Source of the DNA: Winkia neuii
GTDB taxonomy: Bacteria > Actinomycetota > Actinomycetes > Actinomycetales > Actinomycetaceae
NCBI RefSeq assembly: GCF_029011175.1
Contig: NZ_CP118946.1
Coordinates: 1,736,001-1,800,000, forward strand
Length of the DNA: 64,000 nucleotides
Direction of reading: 5' to 3'
Positions 44,973 to 53,443 of the stretch are shown one piece after another. A program made the translations under genes and the position numbers. The notes beneath the pieces were generated by a model that saw nothing but the letters and a program-made list of their open reading frames with translations, was not told where the DNA came from and ran no database searches. Each line of letters opens with the position of its first letter. Within the stretch, counting starts at the first letter, position 1.

Positions 44973-45905
44973 ATGTCGGAAGAGGTAGAAATAAGGCACT
45001 CCCCGCAGCGGCGAACTCCTCCCGCTCCTTACAGCGGTCTACGGCGTAGCGCCACTTCGCCGAAGCCTAAGCCGACTTCCCATAAAGCGCCCCCGCGCCC
45101 GGGCCGCGCTCCTCGCGCTCACTCGATTCCCCGCCTCCTCCCAATTGCGGCCGTGCTGACACTGGTGGCGGGCGTTGGCATTGGCGCGCTGGCGGGCAAC
45201 CATTCCGGGGCGGCGCAAAAGAGGGCAGCCTCCGTCAACCCTCCGACCACTATTTCGAAGAGCGTGAAGAAGGAAGCTCAGGACGGACCCAAAATGAGCC
45301 TCACGCCCTCGGATCACTTACAGGGAAATAAGGTCCCCACGGGTTGGAACGGCAAGGCCATCCCCGCGTCGGGTACGGGCGCCCACCCAGCGGTAACGGG
45401 TACTATCGCCGGCCTCAGCGCCGACCGCCAGATCACTTTTAGCGTCGAGGTCGAAGACGGACTCCCCATTGACAAGCAGGTGGCGGCCGACTCGATTTTT
45501 CAGATCTTGAACGACCCGCGCGGTTGGTCCCAAGGAGGGCAAGTATCGTTTACGCGCACTGACAAGAACCCGCAGATGCGGATTGTGCTCGGCTCGCCCA
45601 CCCTGATCGATTCCATTTGTGCCCCGCTAGATACAGATGGCGAATACAGCTGCAACAACGGCAACTTCGTCGCCCTCAACGCGAAACGGTGGACTGCCTC
45701 CGCTGACCTGTGGCGCAATGCGGGTAAGAGCGACGACGATTACAGAATCTATCTAGTCTCGCATGAAGTAGGCCACTTTTTGGGTCATGGGCACGATTTT
45801 GAATGCCGCGAGGACGGGCTTGCCAAAGTGATGATGCAGCAGACCGGCGGCATGGTCACCCAGTGCACTCCGAACGGGTGGGTAAACCCCACCGCGAAGC
45901 CGTAA
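44973..45905 (+). CDS. DUF3152 protein, putative zinc metalloprotease
   Basis: The 310-residue protein has a Pro/Arg-rich cytoplasmic N-terminus (1-50), one membrane helix (about 52-75), a linker and the extracytoplasmic DUF3152 domain from about 140. That domain carries HEVGHFLGHGH, an extended HExxHxxxxxH zinc site as in metzincins, and four cysteines (SICAPL, SCNNG, ECRED, QCTPN). The family is widespread in actinobacteria and mostly uncharacterised. Proteolytic activity is inferred from the motif only. It has its own leaderless promoter and precedes the iron locus, with an iron box directly after its stop. Confidence 0.87.
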   Translation: MSEEVEIRHSPQRRTPPAPYSGLRRSATSPKPKPTSHKAPPRPGRAPRAHSIPRLLPIAAVLTLVAGVGIGALAGNHSGAAQKRAASVNPPTTISKSVKKEAQDGPKMSLTPSDHLQGNKVPTGWNGKAIPASGTGAHPAVTGTIAGLSADRQITFSVEVEDGLPIDKQVAADSIFQILNDPRGWSQGGQVSFTRTDKNPQMRIVLGSPTLIDSICAPLDTDGEYSCNNGNFVALNAKRWTASADLWRNAGKSDDDYRIYLVSHEVGHFLGHGHDFECREDGLAKVMMQQTGGMVTQCTPNGWVNPTAKP

Positions 45906-45906
45906 A

Positions 45907-45925
45907 CTAGGTCCACCTAACCTAA
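45907..45925 (+). promoter_or_regulatory. DtxR/IdeR-type iron box upstream of the efeU locus
   Basis: CTAGGTCCACCTAACCTAA matches the TTAGGTTAGSCTAACCTAA consensus at 14-15 of 19 positions, with a perfect right half. It starts one base after the DUF3152 stop and 176 bases before efeU. Confidence 0.6.
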
Positions 45926-46041
45926 TCTGAAAATTTAGGGGCGCCGGCGCACAGACAGCTTATTTTCCGCAAAAATACGTTAAACTGCGCTAATTTGCTT
46001 TCTTGCGATCTGTAATTTGAAATGCCTATGATCACCCTTAG

Positions 46042-46060
46042 ATAGTGTTGCCTTACCTTA
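46042..46060 (+). promoter_or_regulatory. Weak second iron-box-like site before efeU
   Basis: ATAGTGTTGCCTTACCTTA has about 13 of 19 consensus positions and lies 41-59 bases before the efeU start, where an operator would cover the promoter. It is weaker than the site at 45907. Confidence 0.35.
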
Positions 46061-46100
46061 TGGAGCACTGTTGATCCTATCTAATAAGAGGTGAAATCCT

Positions 46101-47687
46101 GTGAGCCCTACGCGGTCATCGAAGACGCAACTGCGCGGTCTTCTACTGCTAGTTTTTGTTGCTTTACTAGTATTCTCATTAGCTCCTAACTCGTTAGCCG
46201 ACGAGGGCGGAAAGTGGACCCAGGTAGCAGAGCGAATAGGAACCAACCTAGACAAGGCCCAGAAAGCCCTGGACAAGGGCGACAAGGACGGCGCCAAAGA
46301 GGCCATGCAGGAGGCCCGCTACGGCGAATTTGTTCGCACCGGCTTTGAGTCTGCCGTAAACGGCAAGATCTCGGGTGGAGACGCGTCCCATTCGGACATG
46401 GAGTTCGGCGCCCTCAGCCAGGCCATCAAGAAGGGCGACACCGCCGAGGCCAAGAGGATTATCGACGGTCTAAAATCCCACATCAGCGACAACGCGAGGG
46501 TGCTAGACGGCGGCACTGTCAAGACCAAGGACCTGCGCGTCAGCAACGGCAAGTGGGGCCAGGTGGCCACCACCATGAACGGCATCTTGGATCAGGCGGT
46601 AAAGGAGTCCAAGAAGGGCAATGCCGACACCGCTAAAGACAAGGTGAACGAGGCCTACTACGGCCACTACGAGACCACCGGCTTTGAAAAAATGACCGGC
46701 GCCCGCGTCAACGGCGCCCGCGTTTCCTCTATCGAGCTTGAATTCTCGCTGATCAAGAAGGCTATTTCCGAAAAGAAGACCGACGAGGTAGCCCAGCGTA
46801 TCGATCAGCTGAAGCCCCAGCTGATCGAAGATGCCAACAAGCTTGACGGCTTCGATGGTTCTGGCAAGTCCGCCGGCGGATCAACTTCCATCTTCCTTGG
46901 CTCGTTCCTAGTGATCCTGCGCGAAGGCATGGAAGCAATCCTGGTGGTAGCTGCCGTCATCGCCTATCTGGTGAAGGCCGGTCACGCCAACAAGACCAAG
47001 TACGTGTGGATGGGCGCGGCTATCGCGCTTTTGATGTCCATTGGCCTAGCAGTAGCCTTCTCAGAACTCGCCTCGCTGGCAGGCAAGAACCAGGAGCTGC
47101 TGGAAGGTCTAACCGCACTGGTTGCCGTGGCAATGCTGATCTGGGTCTCTAACTGGATGTTGGGCAAATCCAACCAGAAGGCGTGGGACAAGTTCATCAA
47201 AGACAAGACGGACACTTCCCTTACCCGCGGCTCGCTCATATCGCTGGCATTCGTTGCCTTCTTGGCAGTGCTCCGCGAGGGCGCAGAAACCATCCTGTTC
47301 TACCAGCCCGTTATCGCCATGGCAGGCGACGACATGCACCTGGTGTGGATCGGCTTGGCAGTGGGCGTTGTCTGCCTAGTCATCATCTACGCCCTCATCC
47401 GCATCTTCAGCGTGCGCATCCCGTTGCGCCCGTTCTTCATCGTGACCTCCATTTTCCTTGCGATCATGGCGTTCACCTTCACCGGCTCGGGCATCAAGGA
47501 ACTGCAGGAGGCAGACGCCTTGCCTGCTACCCCGCTTGATGGCTGGCCCACCGTAGACCTCTTGGGAATTTACCCCAGAGTCGAGAACCTGCTTGCACAA
47601 GCTATAGTTCTCGTGATCATTGGCGGCCTGTTCGTGTATGCCTACCTCAAGCAGAGGCGTGCACGCGCGCTAGATGAAACAAAATAG
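46101..47687 (+). CDS. efeU: FTR1/EfeU-family iron permease with duplicated N-terminal domain
   Basis: The 528-residue protein has a signal peptide (about 1-34) and two consecutive similar extracytoplasmic segments (about 38-140 and 150-255), both with a YGxxxxTGFE core and an acidic ELEF/DMEF motif. The seven-helix FTR1 permease follows, with its two REGxE iron motifs REGME (274-278) and REGAE (392-396). It moves Fe(III) generated at the outer face. GTG 46101 has AGAGGTGA upstream. It is the first gene of an eight-gene locus and lies behind iron boxes. In the Campylobacter P19 system an FTR1 protein also heads the cluster. Confidence 0.92.
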   Translation: MSPTRSSKTQLRGLLLLVFVALLVFSLAPNSLADEGGKWTQVAERIGTNLDKAQKALDKGDKDGAKEAMQEARYGEFVRTGFESAVNGKISGGDASHSDMEFGALSQAIKKGDTAEAKRIIDGLKSHISDNARVLDGGTVKTKDLRVSNGKWGQVATTMNGILDQAVKESKKGNADTAKDKVNEAYYGHYETTGFEKMTGARVNGARVSSIELEFSLIKKAISEKKTDEVAQRIDQLKPQLIEDANKLDGFDGSGKSAGGSTSIFLGSFLVILREGMEAILVVAAVIAYLVKAGHANKTKYVWMGAAIALLMSIGLAVAFSELASLAGKNQELLEGLTALVAVAMLIWVSNWMLGKSNQKAWDKFIKDKTDTSLTRGSLISLAFVAFLAVLREGAETILFYQPVIAMAGDDMHLVWIGLAVGVVCLVIIYALIRIFSVRIPLRPFFIVTSIFLAIMAFTFTGSGIKELQEADALPATPLDGWPTVDLLGIYPRVENLLAQAIVLVIIGGLFVYAYLKQRRARALDETK

Positions 47688-47716
47688 TACCGTCTCAATA
47701 CAACATGGAGATATAA

Positions 47717-48367
47717 ATGAAAACCTCTCTGAAGCGTCTGACCGCGCTGGTGGCGGGGCTTGCTCTGGCGGGCTCGATGACCGCTTGCTCGGCAGGCCAT
47801 GACAAGGGTGCCGACTCCGCTAAGGATTCCTCTACCTCGCAGAAGGCTGACGACAAGGCTGACGAGGAGAAGGATGGAGGCGACGAGGGCGGCTTCAAGG
47901 AACAGCCGATCGGCGATGACGTCTACGAAGGCCCCATCAAGATCTCGGCCGTCTACTTCCAGCCCGTCGAAATGGAACCCAAGATGGGTGTCTCTGCTGC
48001 TGAAGCTTCCATGCACCTTGAAGCAGACATCGCAGCAGTCAAGGACAACAAGCTTGGCTACGGCGCAGGTGACTTCATTCCTGGCCTGACCGTCAAGTAC
48101 GAGATCCTCGGCAAGGACGGCAACAAGGTTCAGGACGGCACTTTCATGCCCATGAACGCCTCCGACGGCCCGCACTACGGCCTAAACCTGCCTAAGCTGG
48201 AGGCCGGCGACTACACCCTGCGCGTCAGCGTAGAATCGCCTGAGGCCAACGGCTGGATGCTGCACACCGACAAGGAAACTGGCGTTCCGGGCAGGTTCTG
48301 GACCAAGCCGATCGTTGCTGAGTTCAAGAATTGGCACTGGGATCCCGCGACCTCCCCGTGGTGGTAA
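47717..48367 (+). CDS. P19/Tp34-family iron-transport lipoprotein
   Basis: The 216-residue lipoprotein has lipobox MTAC (Cys24), followed by a Ser/Lys/Asp/Glu-rich linker. The P19 domain carries VYFQPVEMEPKMG, MHLEADI, FMPMNASDGPHYG and HTDKETGVPGRFW. In Campylobacter P19 and E. coli FetP these Met, Glu and His residues bind copper and iron in a homodimer that supports ferric/ferrous uptake. The Met-Glu-Pro-Lys-Met spacing differs slightly from the usual MEPAGHM. It lies 29 bases after efeU, anchored on the outer face of the membrane where it would hand iron to the permease. Confidence 0.9.
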   Translation: MKTSLKRLTALVAGLALAGSMTACSAGHDKGADSAKDSSTSQKADDKADEEKDGGDEGGFKEQPIGDDVYEGPIKISAVYFQPVEMEPKMGVSAAEASMHLEADIAAVKDNKLGYGAGDFIPGLTVKYEILGKDGNKVQDGTFMPMNASDGPHYGLNLPKLEAGDYTLRVSVESPEANGWMLHTDKETGVPGRFWTKPIVAEFKNWHWDPATSPWW

Positions 48368-48393
48368 ATCAATCTAGATAGGTAGGAAAGATA

Positions 48394-49692
48394 GTGCTCG
48401 AACAACTGGTACAAGTAGTCGCTTCACTGCTACTCGTGTCCCTAACGTTGGGAGCACTGTCGCCTACCCTTGCACTGGCAAGTGGCGGGGACCCGGTTCG
48501 TCCGGGTTCCCGCCCTGTCTTGTGGGGCACGGTGCTGGGGGCCCTGTTGGGGCTGGCGATGGTCATTGTGCACCTGTATTCCATTATTCGTTTTGACCGG
48601 CAGCACCTAACGCTGACTACCTTGGAGCCGACTATTGGCTTGGGGCTGGTAACGCTGGTGCTCATCTGGATCAATGGGCGGAAAACGCTGAAGGCGATGC
48701 CGCTTTCGCCCTCTGATAGGCCGGTCCGCCGCCCGTGGGCGCTGGCAGCCCAGCTGTGCGGTTCCCTGTGGGTTGTCCTAACAGTGTTCAGGGCCAGCCA
48801 GCAGGTTTACATGCAGGCACGCACCTTCGTTCCCGTGGGTGCCACTTTCTTTTCCACTCCCACTTTCTTGAACATTGTGGGCTACTGCCTGGGACTAGCG
48901 CTGGTGCTGGTGGCCGGACTGGGGGTCGCCCGCATGTGCCGCGTGCGTCCCACCTTCGCGCTAATCATTACTACCCTGTTCATGCTGCTCGTTAGCTCCG
49001 GGCACGTGTTTTTGCTGCTGCGCCTGTTGTACTCGATCAGGGCGATCTACCTGGTTCCTGCCGGCGTAGCATTTTTGACTTTCCTGGTAAACCACGAACC
49101 GATGCTCACTTTCGCAGCCGTGGCTATTACCGTTTGCGCCGCCATCTACCTATACGTACGAGGACGGGCACTAAAGATTTCCGGGCCGAACCCGGCTGCG
49201 AAGAGGCTCAAGAGGGCCCGCTCGCGCTCGATGCGCAGGGCAGGCTGGACCAACGTAATTGCCATGGTCATCTCGCTGATCGTGCTGACTGTGGGCGCTC
49301 ACTTTGCTAGCGGCGAGATCCAGCTGTCCCCTCCGGAGGCATTCCAGGAAGAGGGCACCAACGTGGTGATCCCGCTAAAGCAGATTGACGACGGACACCT
49401 GCACCGCTTCGAGTACCCGACCAAGGATGGCACCAAGGTACGCTTCATCGTCATCAAGAAGGCCGGCAGCGCCTACGGCGTAGGCTTGGATGCCTGCGAC
49501 ATTTGCGGCGCCTCCGGCTACTACGAAAAAGATGGGCATGTCATTTGCAAGCTTTGCGAAGTAGCAATGAACATTGCGACCATCGGGTTCAAGGGCGGAT
49601 GTAACCCCATCCCACTGGAGTACTCGGTGACTGAGGGCAAACTTACCGTCCCCAAGTCCGCCCTCGAAGGTTCGGTAAAGATTTTCAAGTAA
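48394..49692 (+). CDS. DUF2318 membrane protein with four-Cys domain
   Basis: The 432-residue protein has about seven or eight membrane helices. A C-terminal extracytoplasmic domain carries CDIC (Cys368, Cys371), CKLC (Cys385, Cys388) and GGCNPIPLEY, the DUF2318 signature. This domain probably binds a metal or Fe-S cluster. Homologues occur third in P19-type iron loci (Cj1660) and are presumed electron-transfer or metal-relay components. The GTG start follows AGGAAAG. Overlap in context with FTR1, P19, MacB-type permeases and an FMN protein supports a redox role in iron import. Function is not proven for the family. Confidence 0.88.
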   Translation: MLEQLVQVVASLLLVSLTLGALSPTLALASGGDPVRPGSRPVLWGTVLGALLGLAMVIVHLYSIIRFDRQHLTLTTLEPTIGLGLVTLVLIWINGRKTLKAMPLSPSDRPVRRPWALAAQLCGSLWVVLTVFRASQQVYMQARTFVPVGATFFSTPTFLNIVGYCLGLALVLVAGLGVARMCRVRPTFALIITTLFMLLVSSGHVFLLLRLLYSIRAIYLVPAGVAFLTFLVNHEPMLTFAAVAITVCAAIYLYVRGRALKISGPNPAAKRLKRARSRSMRRAGWTNVIAMVISLIVLTVGAHFASGEIQLSPPEAFQEEGTNVVIPLKQIDDGHLHRFEYPTKDGTKVRFIVIKKAGSAYGVGLDACDICGASGYYEKDGHVICKLCEVAMNIATIGFKGGCNPIPLEYSVTEGKLTVPKSALEGSVKIFK

Positions 49693-49702
49693 GGCGGAAT
49701 AT

Positions 49703-50977
49703 ATGTTTTTGCGAATGATAAAAGGAGCCCTATTCCGCCAACGTGGGCGAAGGCTCATGATCATGGCAACGGTAGCTCTGGGCGCCTCGGTGGCTACCGC
49801 AATGCTGTCTGTCATGTTCGGCGTTGGCGACAAGGTCTCCCAGGAACTGAAGGCTTACGGCGCAAATATTGTGGTTCGCCCCAAGGGCGCCGCGGTGATT
49901 CAGGACTTGTACAACTTCAAGCAGAGTCAACGCCAGCAGTCCTACTTGAAGGAAGATTCTCTGGGCAACATCAAGACGATCTTCTGGACCTACAACATTT
50001 TGGATTTCGCTCCCCTGCTGGACACTGACGCGCAGGTTGGCGGTAACACTGTGCGCGTGGTTGGCACCTGGTTCAACAAGCACATGGATCTACCGTCGGG
50101 CGAAAAGTATGACACGGGCCTGGAAAATCTGCGGGGCTGGTGGAAGCTGCAGGGCAACTGGCCGGTGAAGGGAGACACCAGGGGCGCCATCGTAGGTGCG
50201 AAGGTGGCCAAGGATGCGAACATCAAGGTGGGTGATACTTTCACCATTTCCGAGGAAGGCGCTTCCGCTGCCGTGACCGCTCGCGCGATCGTAAATACCG
50301 GAGGCGAAGAGGACCGGCAGGTGTACGCCGACATTTCGGTGCCACAACAGTTGCTGAAGAAGCCCGGCGCCGTGGGGCAGGTAGAAGTTTCGGCGCTTAC
50401 TACCCCTGACAACGAACTGGCCCGCAAGGCAGCGAAGGACCCCAAGTCCCTGTCAATTTCCGAGAAGGAAACCTGGTACTGCACCGCCTACGTCTCTTCC
50501 ATCGCCTACCAGATTGAAGAGGCGATCCCCGACTCGGTAGCCAGGCCGGTGCGCGCGGTGGCCCAGTCGGAAGGCACAATACTAGAAAAGACCCAGTTGT
50601 TGATGGTCTTGGTGACGGTCCTGTCAATGGCAGGATCCGCCCTCGCCATTGCCAACCTAGTGACCGCTAACGTAATGGAACGCGCCCGCGAAATTGGGCT
50701 CCTAAAGGCCCTGGGCGCACGCGACCGCGCCGTGGCCGGGCTGCTACTTACCGAAATCGTTCTGATCGGCTTAGTCGGCGGGCTCGTCGGCTATGGGGCG
50801 GGAATCGGACTCGCCCAGCTGATCGGCCACCTGGTCTTCGGCTCGTCCATCACGGTAATCCCCGCAGTGGCAGGCATCGTAGCCGCCCTCGTCCTACTGG
50901 TAGTGGTAGGCGGGTCCATCCCAGCAGTGCGCTTCCTGCTGAAGCTGCGTCCGACCGAAGTGCTCCACGGGAGGTAA
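49703..50977 (+). CDS. MacB/FtsX-type ABC permease of the iron locus (1)
   Basis: The 424-residue protein has one N-terminal helix (about 18-38), a large extracytoplasmic MacB_PCD domain (about 40-285) and three C-terminal helices of the FtsX domain (about 295-415, ending RPTEVLHGR). This is the type VII ABC layout, which transmits mechanical force rather than forming a channel. The partner permease starts 3 bases later. In Campylobacter the equivalent pair (Cj1661/Cj1662) belongs to the P19 iron locus; what it moves is unknown. Confidence 0.88.
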   Translation: MFLRMIKGALFRQRGRRLMIMATVALGASVATAMLSVMFGVGDKVSQELKAYGANIVVRPKGAAVIQDLYNFKQSQRQQSYLKEDSLGNIKTIFWTYNILDFAPLLDTDAQVGGNTVRVVGTWFNKHMDLPSGEKYDTGLENLRGWWKLQGNWPVKGDTRGAIVGAKVAKDANIKVGDTFTISEEGASAAVTARAIVNTGGEEDRQVYADISVPQQLLKKPGAVGQVEVSALTTPDNELARKAAKDPKSLSISEKETWYCTAYVSSIAYQIEEAIPDSVARPVRAVAQSEGTILEKTQLLMVLVTVLSMAGSALAIANLVTANVMERAREIGLLKALGARDRAVAGLLLTEIVLIGLVGGLVGYGAGIGLAQLIGHLVFGSSITVIPAVAGIVAALVLLVVVGGSIPAVRFLLKLRPTEVLHGR

Positions 50978-50980
50978 ATC

Positions 50981-52195
50981 GTGAACAAACGCAAAATGTT
51001 TCTGCGCATGGTCATGGCCTCCATCGTGCGCCGCCGCTCGCGCGTGCTGGTAGCGATGCTGGCTGTAGCAATTGGCGCTACTACCCTGTCCGCCCTCGCC
51101 ACGATTGCGGTGGACGTGCCCCGGCAGATGGCCCGGGAGATGCGCTCTTACGGCGCGAACATGGTGGTGCTGCCACAAGGCGAAGGCAAGACGCTGGACA
51201 AGAAAGTCGTCCAGGACGTGTCCAAGCAGGTGCCGGACGGCTCGCTGGTAGGCGCTGTGGGCTACGAATACCAGCCCATCACCATCAACGACCTCCCCTA
51301 CGTGTCGGTGGGCGCAGACCTGAACGCGGTCCGCAAAATGTCCCCGTACTGGTACGTAGATGGTGCCTGGCCGAAGAAGGCCGGTAGCGTCCTTCTTGGC
51401 AAGCAGATTGCGAACGCAACAGAGGCAAAGCGCGGCTCGCAGATCGAACTGACCAAGCTGGCTGAAAAGCAAAGCTCGCAGCCCAAGCAGCCCTCCCCCA
51501 CCGCGAAGGACGGCAGCATCGACTATTCGAAGTCTGCCCCGGGAGCTGGCGGGAAGACGCAAAAGCTAACAGTTGAGGTGGCCGGCATCGTCGAAACTGG
51601 TGGCCCCGAAGACGGCTTCGTCTACATGTTCCCGCAGGACATGCAACAGTTGACCGGGCACCCGTTTGCGCTTACCGTAGCCGAATTCTCGATTGCGGCT
51701 TCTTCGGATTCGCTGCAAAGCCTGTCGGAGAAGGTGTCCAAGAACGCCGACTACACCGCCACCCCGGTAGCGCGACTGGCCCACTCGGATGCATCCGTGC
51801 TGGACATGCTGCGCTCGCTGATGGTCATCATCACGGTGATCGTGCTGGCACTGATCATGATCGGCGTGTCCACCACCATGATGGCGGTAGTGACTGAGCG
51901 GCGCAACGAAATTGGTTTGCGCAAGGCACTCGGCGCTGAAGATAAGTCCATTGTCACCGAATTCTTGGGCGAGGGCGTAGTCCTAGGCCTGGTCGGTGGC
52001 GTCGCCGGGGCGGCCCTAGGCTACGGCCTGGCACAGGTGATCTCGCTGAACGTTTTCCACCGCACTGTGGCCCTGCACTGGTCGGTCATCTTCGGCACGA
52101 TCATCCTGTCCATCATCGTATCTACGCTGGCCAGCGCCATTCCTGTGCGCCGAGCCGTTGAAGTCGATCCCGCCCTGGTACTGCGCGGAGAGTAA
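50981..52195 (+). CDS. MacB/FtsX-type ABC permease of the iron locus (2)
   Basis: The 404-residue second permease has the same layout: N-terminal helix near 15-38, extracytoplasmic MacB_PCD domain with a Gln/Ser/Pro-rich insertion around 155-175, and FtsX domain with GVSTTMMAVVTERRNEIGLRKALGA near 295 and C-terminal EVDPALVLRGE. GGGAGG lies 7 bases before the GTG start. It forms a heterodimer with the preceding permease and is powered by the next gene's ATPase. Confidence 0.88.
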   Translation: MNKRKMFLRMVMASIVRRRSRVLVAMLAVAIGATTLSALATIAVDVPRQMAREMRSYGANMVVLPQGEGKTLDKKVVQDVSKQVPDGSLVGAVGYEYQPITINDLPYVSVGADLNAVRKMSPYWYVDGAWPKKAGSVLLGKQIANATEAKRGSQIELTKLAEKQSSQPKQPSPTAKDGSIDYSKSAPGAGGKTQKLTVEVAGIVETGGPEDGFVYMFPQDMQQLTGHPFALTVAEFSIAASSDSLQSLSEKVSKNADYTATPVARLAHSDASVLDMLRSLMVIITVIVLALIMIGVSTTMMAVVTERRNEIGLRKALGAEDKSIVTEFLGEGVVLGLVGGVAGAALGYGLAQVISLNVFHRTVALHWSVIFGTIILSIIVSTLASAIPVRRAVEVDPALVLRGE

Positions 52196-52205
52196 GGAGT
52201 TCAAA

Positions 52206-52931
52206 GTGAGTGAAGACGCCCTCTTGCAGCTGCAAGGCGTATCGAAGATCTACGGCGACCTGCACGCCCTGGACAACGTCGACCTGACTGTAAAGCAGGG
52301 AGACTGGTTGTCGATCGTAGGCCCGTCCGGGTCTGGCAAGACCACCATGATGAACATTATTGGGTGCATGGACACGGCCTCGAAGGGCCAGGTTACGCTG
52401 GATGGCCACGACATTTCCAAGGCCAGCAAACACGATCTGACGCAATTGCGGCGCGAAACCATCGGCCTAATTTTCCAGCAGTTCCACCTGATTGGGCACC
52501 TGACCGCCCTCGAAAATGTGATGGTGGCCCAGTACTACCATTCGCTGCCCGACGAGAAGGAGGCGCTAGCCGCCCTTGATCGGGTGGGGCTGGCGGAGCG
52601 TGCCGGCCACCTGCCCTCGCAGCTGTCCGGTGGGGAGCAGCAGCGTGTTTGCGTTGCTAGAGCGCTGATAAACTACCCCAAGCTGGTGCTTGCGGATGAA
52701 CCAACCGGCAACCTCGACGAAAAGAATGAGCGCATTGTGCTCGACATTTTCAAGCAGCTGCACAAGGACGGCACCACGCTGATCGTGGTGACACACGACA
52801 CCACGGTGGCCAGCCAGGGTACCCGCGAAATTCGCTTGGACCACGGCAAGGTGGTGGGCGAAGCTAACCACAAGTTGGGCGAAGGCTTCGACCGCACCGG
52901 CATTGGGTCAATCCTCAAGGAGGCAAAGTGA
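52206..52931 (+). CDS. ABC transporter ATPase (MacB/LolD type) of the iron locus
   Basis: The 241-residue ATPase has Walker A GPSGSGKTT, Q-loop QQFHLIGHLTALENV, signature LSGGEQQRVCVARAL, Walker B LVLADEPTGNLD and H-loop VVTHD. The GTG at 52206 is chosen because AAGGAG lies at 52196-52201; an upstream in-frame ATG at 52158 sits inside the permease gene. It overlaps the next gene by GTGA. It energises the two permeases. Confidence 0.93.
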   Translation: MSEDALLQLQGVSKIYGDLHALDNVDLTVKQGDWLSIVGPSGSGKTTMMNIIGCMDTASKGQVTLDGHDISKASKHDLTQLRRETIGLIFQQFHLIGHLTALENVMVAQYYHSLPDEKEALAALDRVGLAERAGHLPSQLSGGEQQRVCVARALINYPKLVLADEPTGNLDEKNERIVLDIFKQLHKDGTTLIVVTHDTTVASQGTREIRLDHGKVVGEANHKLGEGFDRTGIGSILKEAK

Positions 52932-53443
52932 GCGCAAAGAAGTCGCTGCAACTGGCAGCGTTTGGCATGTTGGGGGCCGTAGTACTAAGTGCCTGCACCC
53001 CGCCACAGTTGGTGGACATGTCCAAGCCGCTAAAGGACGGCACTTTCGAGGGCGCCTCTAACCCCGACGAACAGGGCGCGGTTGGTACCGTGCAGATCAC
53101 CGTCAAGGACGGGAAGATCACCGACACGAAATACCAGACCAAGACCGCAGACGGGCAGGTCAAGGACAAGGAATACGGCAAGACCAAGGGCGGCGAGGTA
53201 GGTAACCAGGAATACTACGAACGCGCCCAGGCGGTGGTCCATTCCTACGACCAGTATTCGAAGAAGCTGACCGAGGTGGGCGACCCCACGAAGGTAGACG
53301 TCATCTCGGGAGCAACGGTAGCCCACAGTCAGTTCTTGCAGGCCGCGGTTCGAGCCATTTACAAGTCGCAGGGAGTCAAGGATGACGGAGCGGTAGACAG
53401 CATCGACGTCCCGTCGTTGAAGTTGGATGACGAAGACTACTAA
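52928..53443 (+). CDS. FMN-binding lipoprotein (covalent flavin carrier)
   Basis: The 171-residue lipoprotein has lipobox LSAC (Cys23). An FMN_bind domain follows at about 35-150, with the flavinylation motif SGAT at 127-130 (VDVISGATVAHSQF). In known proteins the Thr, here Thr130, receives FMN from ApbE through a phosphoester bond. The next gene encodes ApbE and overlaps it by 17 bases. The product would be an extracytoplasmic flavin electron carrier, plausibly feeding electrons to the DUF2318/P19/FTR1 machinery to reduce Fe(III) or to keep the metal centres active. That role is inferred from gene order. Confidence 0.9.
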   Translation: MSAKKSLQLAAFGMLGAVVLSACTPPQLVDMSKPLKDGTFEGASNPDEQGAVGTVQITVKDGKITDTKYQTKTADGQVKDKEYGKTKGGEVGNQEYYERAQAVVHSYDQYSKKLTEVGDPTKVDVISGATVAHSQFLQAAVRAIYKSQGVKDDGAVDSIDVPSLKLDDEDY

